Part shown: piece after piece, positions 12,617 to 14,075 of the stretch
How the letters are laid out: the number at the start of each line of letters is the position of its first letter
How positions within the stretch are numbered: position 1 is the first letter of the stretch
Source: an uncultured Phycisphaerales bacterium
Lineage (GTDB): Bacteria > Planctomycetota > Phycisphaerae > Phycisphaerales > UBA1924
Length of the DNA: 14,075 nt
Assembly: GCA_937871415.1 (NCBI GenBank)
Contig: CALMQD010000170.1
Span: forward strand, 1 to 14,075
Direction of reading: 5' to 3'
Translations under genes and position numbers: made by a program
The notes under the pieces: generated by a model
What the model was told of the DNA's origin: nothing
The model's input: only the letters and a program-made list of their open reading frames with translations
Database searches by the model: none

Positions 12617-13465
12617 ATGGGACTCTCGCAACTCATCCGCGCTCGCTCGTCGCCACCGGACCAGACCCCTTCCGAGGCGCCCGGCCTCGTCCAGGCGTTG
12701 CCCCGCGGCTTTCCCGCGGTGCTCGTCGAGTACGTCCGCTCCTACAACCCCGCGACCGGCGGGTACACCAACCGGCATGCGCCCGACGGCGTGGACTACG
12801 CCAGCGTCGAGGTCGAGGTCGGCCTGCTCTGGCACGCCCTGACGCTGCTCCTGCGGCCGCGAAGAGTGCTGGAGACCGGCACCTACCGCGGGTTTTCGAC
12901 GTGCTGTCTCGCGCATGCGCTCAAGGCGGCGCACGCCGACGACCCGCGGACCAGCGTCGTCACCATCGACCCCGAGCCGCGCAACCACCTGTGGATCGAC
13001 ACCCCGCTCGCCGACATCATCCGCTACATCCCCAAGACTTCGCAGGACGCGGCCCCGGAGTTTGCGGCCAGACTGCGGGTCGTCCGCGACAACGCGCGCG
13101 GGGGCGACGGCGGGCCGGCGCTCTTCGACCTGCTCGTCCTCGACTCGGACCACCACTACGACACCATCATCAGCGAGCTATCGCTCTTCGAGCCCATGCT
13201 CGAGGTGGGCGGGCACATCCTCCTGCACGACTCGCTGTACTACGACGGCGTCGGGCGCGCGGTCGAGCAACTCCGCGCTTCCGCACGCTTCGAGACGCTG
13301 ACGCTCGATTCGCCCCGGACGCACGGCGTGCCCGGCTGCCGTCCGCCGGGGGTCACGCTCGTTCGCAAGGCCCGCGACGGTGAGCCGCTCGCGGCGGACC
13401 CGCGCTTCCGCGGGCTGCACGTGGGCGACCGGCTCCAGGCCGCGCTCTTGCGCGGAGCGCGATAG
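12617..13465 (+). CDS. Class I SAM-dependent methyltransferase (Methyltransf_24-like)
   Basis: A 282-aa protein with a class I methyltransferase core. SAM-binding motif I is VLETGTYRGFSTCCLAHAL (84-102), the acidic end of strand 2 is VTIDPEPR (115-122, Asp118), and a central strand gives LLVLDSDHHYDTIISEL (172-188). It continues FEPMLEVGGHILLHDSLYYD (191-210), where His204-Asp205 follow the strand. The D-x-x-H-x-Y plus L-L-x-x-G-G-x-[IL]-x-x-H-D pattern is that of the Methyltransf_24 and related cephalosporin-hydroxylase/O-methyltransferase families, which often act on sugars or secondary metabolites; the substrate here is unknown. The N-terminal 60 residues contain VEYVRSYNPATGGYTN and are not part of the common core. 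The start follows a TACGAT box and no Shine-Dalgarno is present. It ends only 11 bp before the end of the convergent peroxiredoxin gene. Confidence 0.82.
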   Translation: MGLSQLIRARSSPPDQTPSEAPGLVQALPRGFPAVLVEYVRSYNPATGGYTNRHAPDGVDYASVEVEVGLLWHALTLLLRPRRVLETGTYRGFSTCCLAHALKAAHADDPRTSVVTIDPEPRNHLWIDTPLADIIRYIPKTSQDAAPEFAARLRVVRDNARGGDGGPALFDLLVLDSDHHYDTIISELSLFEPMLEVGGHILLHDSLYYDGVGRAVEQLRASARFETLTLDSPRTHGVPGCRPPGVTLVRKARDGEPLAADPRFRGLHVGDRLQAALLRGAR

Positions 13466-13476
13466 CCCGCGTCCGG

Positions 13477-13956
13477 TCAGGTGATGTTCGCCAGCACGTC
13501 GTCCCACTTCATCGCGTTGCCGGGCTCGCGGGCCTGGCTCCACTTGACCTTGCCCTTGCCGTCGGCGCTCTTGGCGACGACGACCGTGCCGCGCCGCGTG
13601 GTGTTCATGTCCGGCCAGTACAGGCCGTAGGCCTTGGTCACGGCACGGTGCTGGTCCGAGAGGAGCGTGTGCTCGAACCCCTCGGCCTGGGCCCAGGCCT
13701 TGAGCACGAACGGCGAGTCGCACGACACGCCCACGACGGTCGCGCCCTTGCGCTTCCAGTCGTTCATCTCACGCGTGATGCACTTCATCTCCGTCCCGCA
13801 CACGCCCGTGAACGCGAACGGGAAGAAGCACAGGACCACGTCGCCCTTCTTGACGTTGTCGGAGAGCTTCCACTTGGCGCGGTTCTGGTCGTCAACTTCA
13901 AAGTCCGGCGCGATGGTCCCGGCGGTCAGCGGCGTGGTGGTCTTGATCGTGTCCAT
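13477..13956 (-). CDS. AhpE-like peroxiredoxin
   Basis: A 159-aa thioredoxin-fold peroxidase of the AhpC/TSA superfamily that reduces hydrogen peroxide or organic hydroperoxides in the cytosol. The peroxidatic motif is FFPFAFTGVCGTEM (44-57), with Cys53 and Thr50 in the P-x-x-x-T-x-x-C arrangement, and the active-site Arg is expected in TTRRGTVVV (119-127). The F-F-P-x-A-F-T-x-[VI]-C pattern and the SDQHRAVTKAYG segment (100-111) resemble Mycobacterium AhpE and its relatives. Other cysteines are Cys43, Cys59 and Cys79; none sits five residues after Cys53 as in BCP/PrxQ, so a 1-Cys mechanism using an external thiol is the simplest reading. The start is firm: AGGAGG (13962-13967 on the minus strand) lies 5 nt before the ATG. 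A TACGCT box (13989-13994) would give a leader of about 25-30 nt. Confidence 0.92.
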   Translation of the reverse strand: MDTIKTTTPLTAGTIAPDFEVDDQNRAKWKLSDNVKKGDVVLCFFPFAFTGVCGTEMKCITREMNDWKRKGATVVGVSCDSPFVLKAWAQAEGFEHTLLSDQHRAVTKAYGLYWPDMNTTRRGTVVVAKSADGKGKVKWSQAREPGNAMKWDDVLANIT

Positions 13957-13988
13957 GCAAACCTCCTGCGTGTGAATCGTGTTCGGCG

Positions 13989-13994
13989 AGCGTA
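13989..13994 (-). promoter_or_regulatory. Possible -10 box TACGCT of the peroxiredoxin gene
   Basis: On the minus strand TACGCT lies 32 nt upstream of the ATG at 13956, leaving a short leader that holds the AGGAGG Shine-Dalgarno. A poor -35 (CTGACC, spacing 15) precedes it, so the assignment is tentative. Confidence 0.3.
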
Positions 13995-14050
13995 GCCGCG
14001 GCCCGTGCCGGTCAGCGCGCCGCTCCCTCTGGAACCGACGGACGATTGCG

Positions 14051-14067
14051 GACCAGAGGCTCTGGTC
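14051..14067. repeat. 17-bp near-perfect palindrome upstream of the peroxiredoxin gene
   Basis: GACCAGAG and CTCTGGTC form an 8-bp perfect inverted repeat around a single central G. It lies 95 bp upstream of the peroxiredoxin start and close to the right edge. The near-zero spacing looks more like a dimeric repressor or activator site than a terminator, but a gene beyond the edge could also own it. Confidence 0.35.
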
Positions 14068-14075
14068 AAGGCCGC

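Noticed and set aside
1..14075. CRISPR array, insertion sequence, prophage or defence island
   Set aside because: No regularly spaced repeats, transposase, integrase, phage or known defence motifs were found; the window reads as ordinary chromosomal genes.

Overview
The window is uniformly GC-rich and looks like a chromosomal segment of a planctomycete, most likely of the Phycisphaerae/Phycisphaerales. The best single clue is the secreted protein at 2165-4273, which ends in a duplicated dockerin-like tail with two copies of a D-x-[DN]-x-[SD]-G-x-V-G-V-A-D-L-F pattern, each followed by a FLDxWF. Such 'GC-type dockerin' tails are characteristic of planctomycete secretomes. A PagL-like outer-membrane barrel supports a diderm cell. 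The taxonomic call is inference; there is no rRNA in the window.

Layout, left to right: a truncated OPT-family oligopeptide/metal-chelate transporter (minus, runs off the left edge); a divergent AlkD-type DNA alkylation-repair glycosylase (plus); a small lysine/alanine-rich histone H1-like protein (plus); a strong hairpin between convergent genes; the dockerin-tailed, secreted glucose/sorbosone dehydrogenase-like protein (minus); a 356-bp divergent intergenic region; a stand-alone acyl-CoA mutase large subunit with isobutyryl-CoA-mutase specificity residues (plus); a saccharopine/lysine-6-dehydrogenase-like oxidoreductase (plus); a relatively AT-rich spacer with a T8 tract; an Hpt phosphotransfer protein and a REC-GGDEF diguanylate cyclase (plus, a likely phosphorelay/c-di-GMP pair); a PagL-like outer-membrane protein (minus); a SlyX-like coiled-coil protein (plus); phosphoglycerate mutase GpmI (minus); a class I SAM-dependent methyltransferase (plus); and an AhpE-like peroxiredoxin (minus). 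Most neighbours alternate in strand, so the window is mainly single-gene transcription units. The only convincing functional pair is Hpt plus REC-GGDEF. The mutase and the oxidoreductase could both belong to amino-acid/acyl-CoA catabolism, but each appears to have its own start signals.

No CRISPR array, insertion sequence, phage gene, tRNA or rRNA was found, and I see no obviously new multi-gene system. The signals most worth following are: (1) two classes of gene start, with seven genes having a TACNNT -10-like hexamer only 5-11 nt before the start codon and no Shine-Dalgarno sequence (leaderless-type transcription), while five others have a clear Shine-Dalgarno; (2) the Tyr-to-Phe and Arg-to-Gln pair in the mutase, which argues against an automatic 'methylmalonyl-CoA mutase' label; (3) inverted repeats that contain the stop codons of both genes at convergent junctions; and (4) the T8-tract leader before the Hpt gene.
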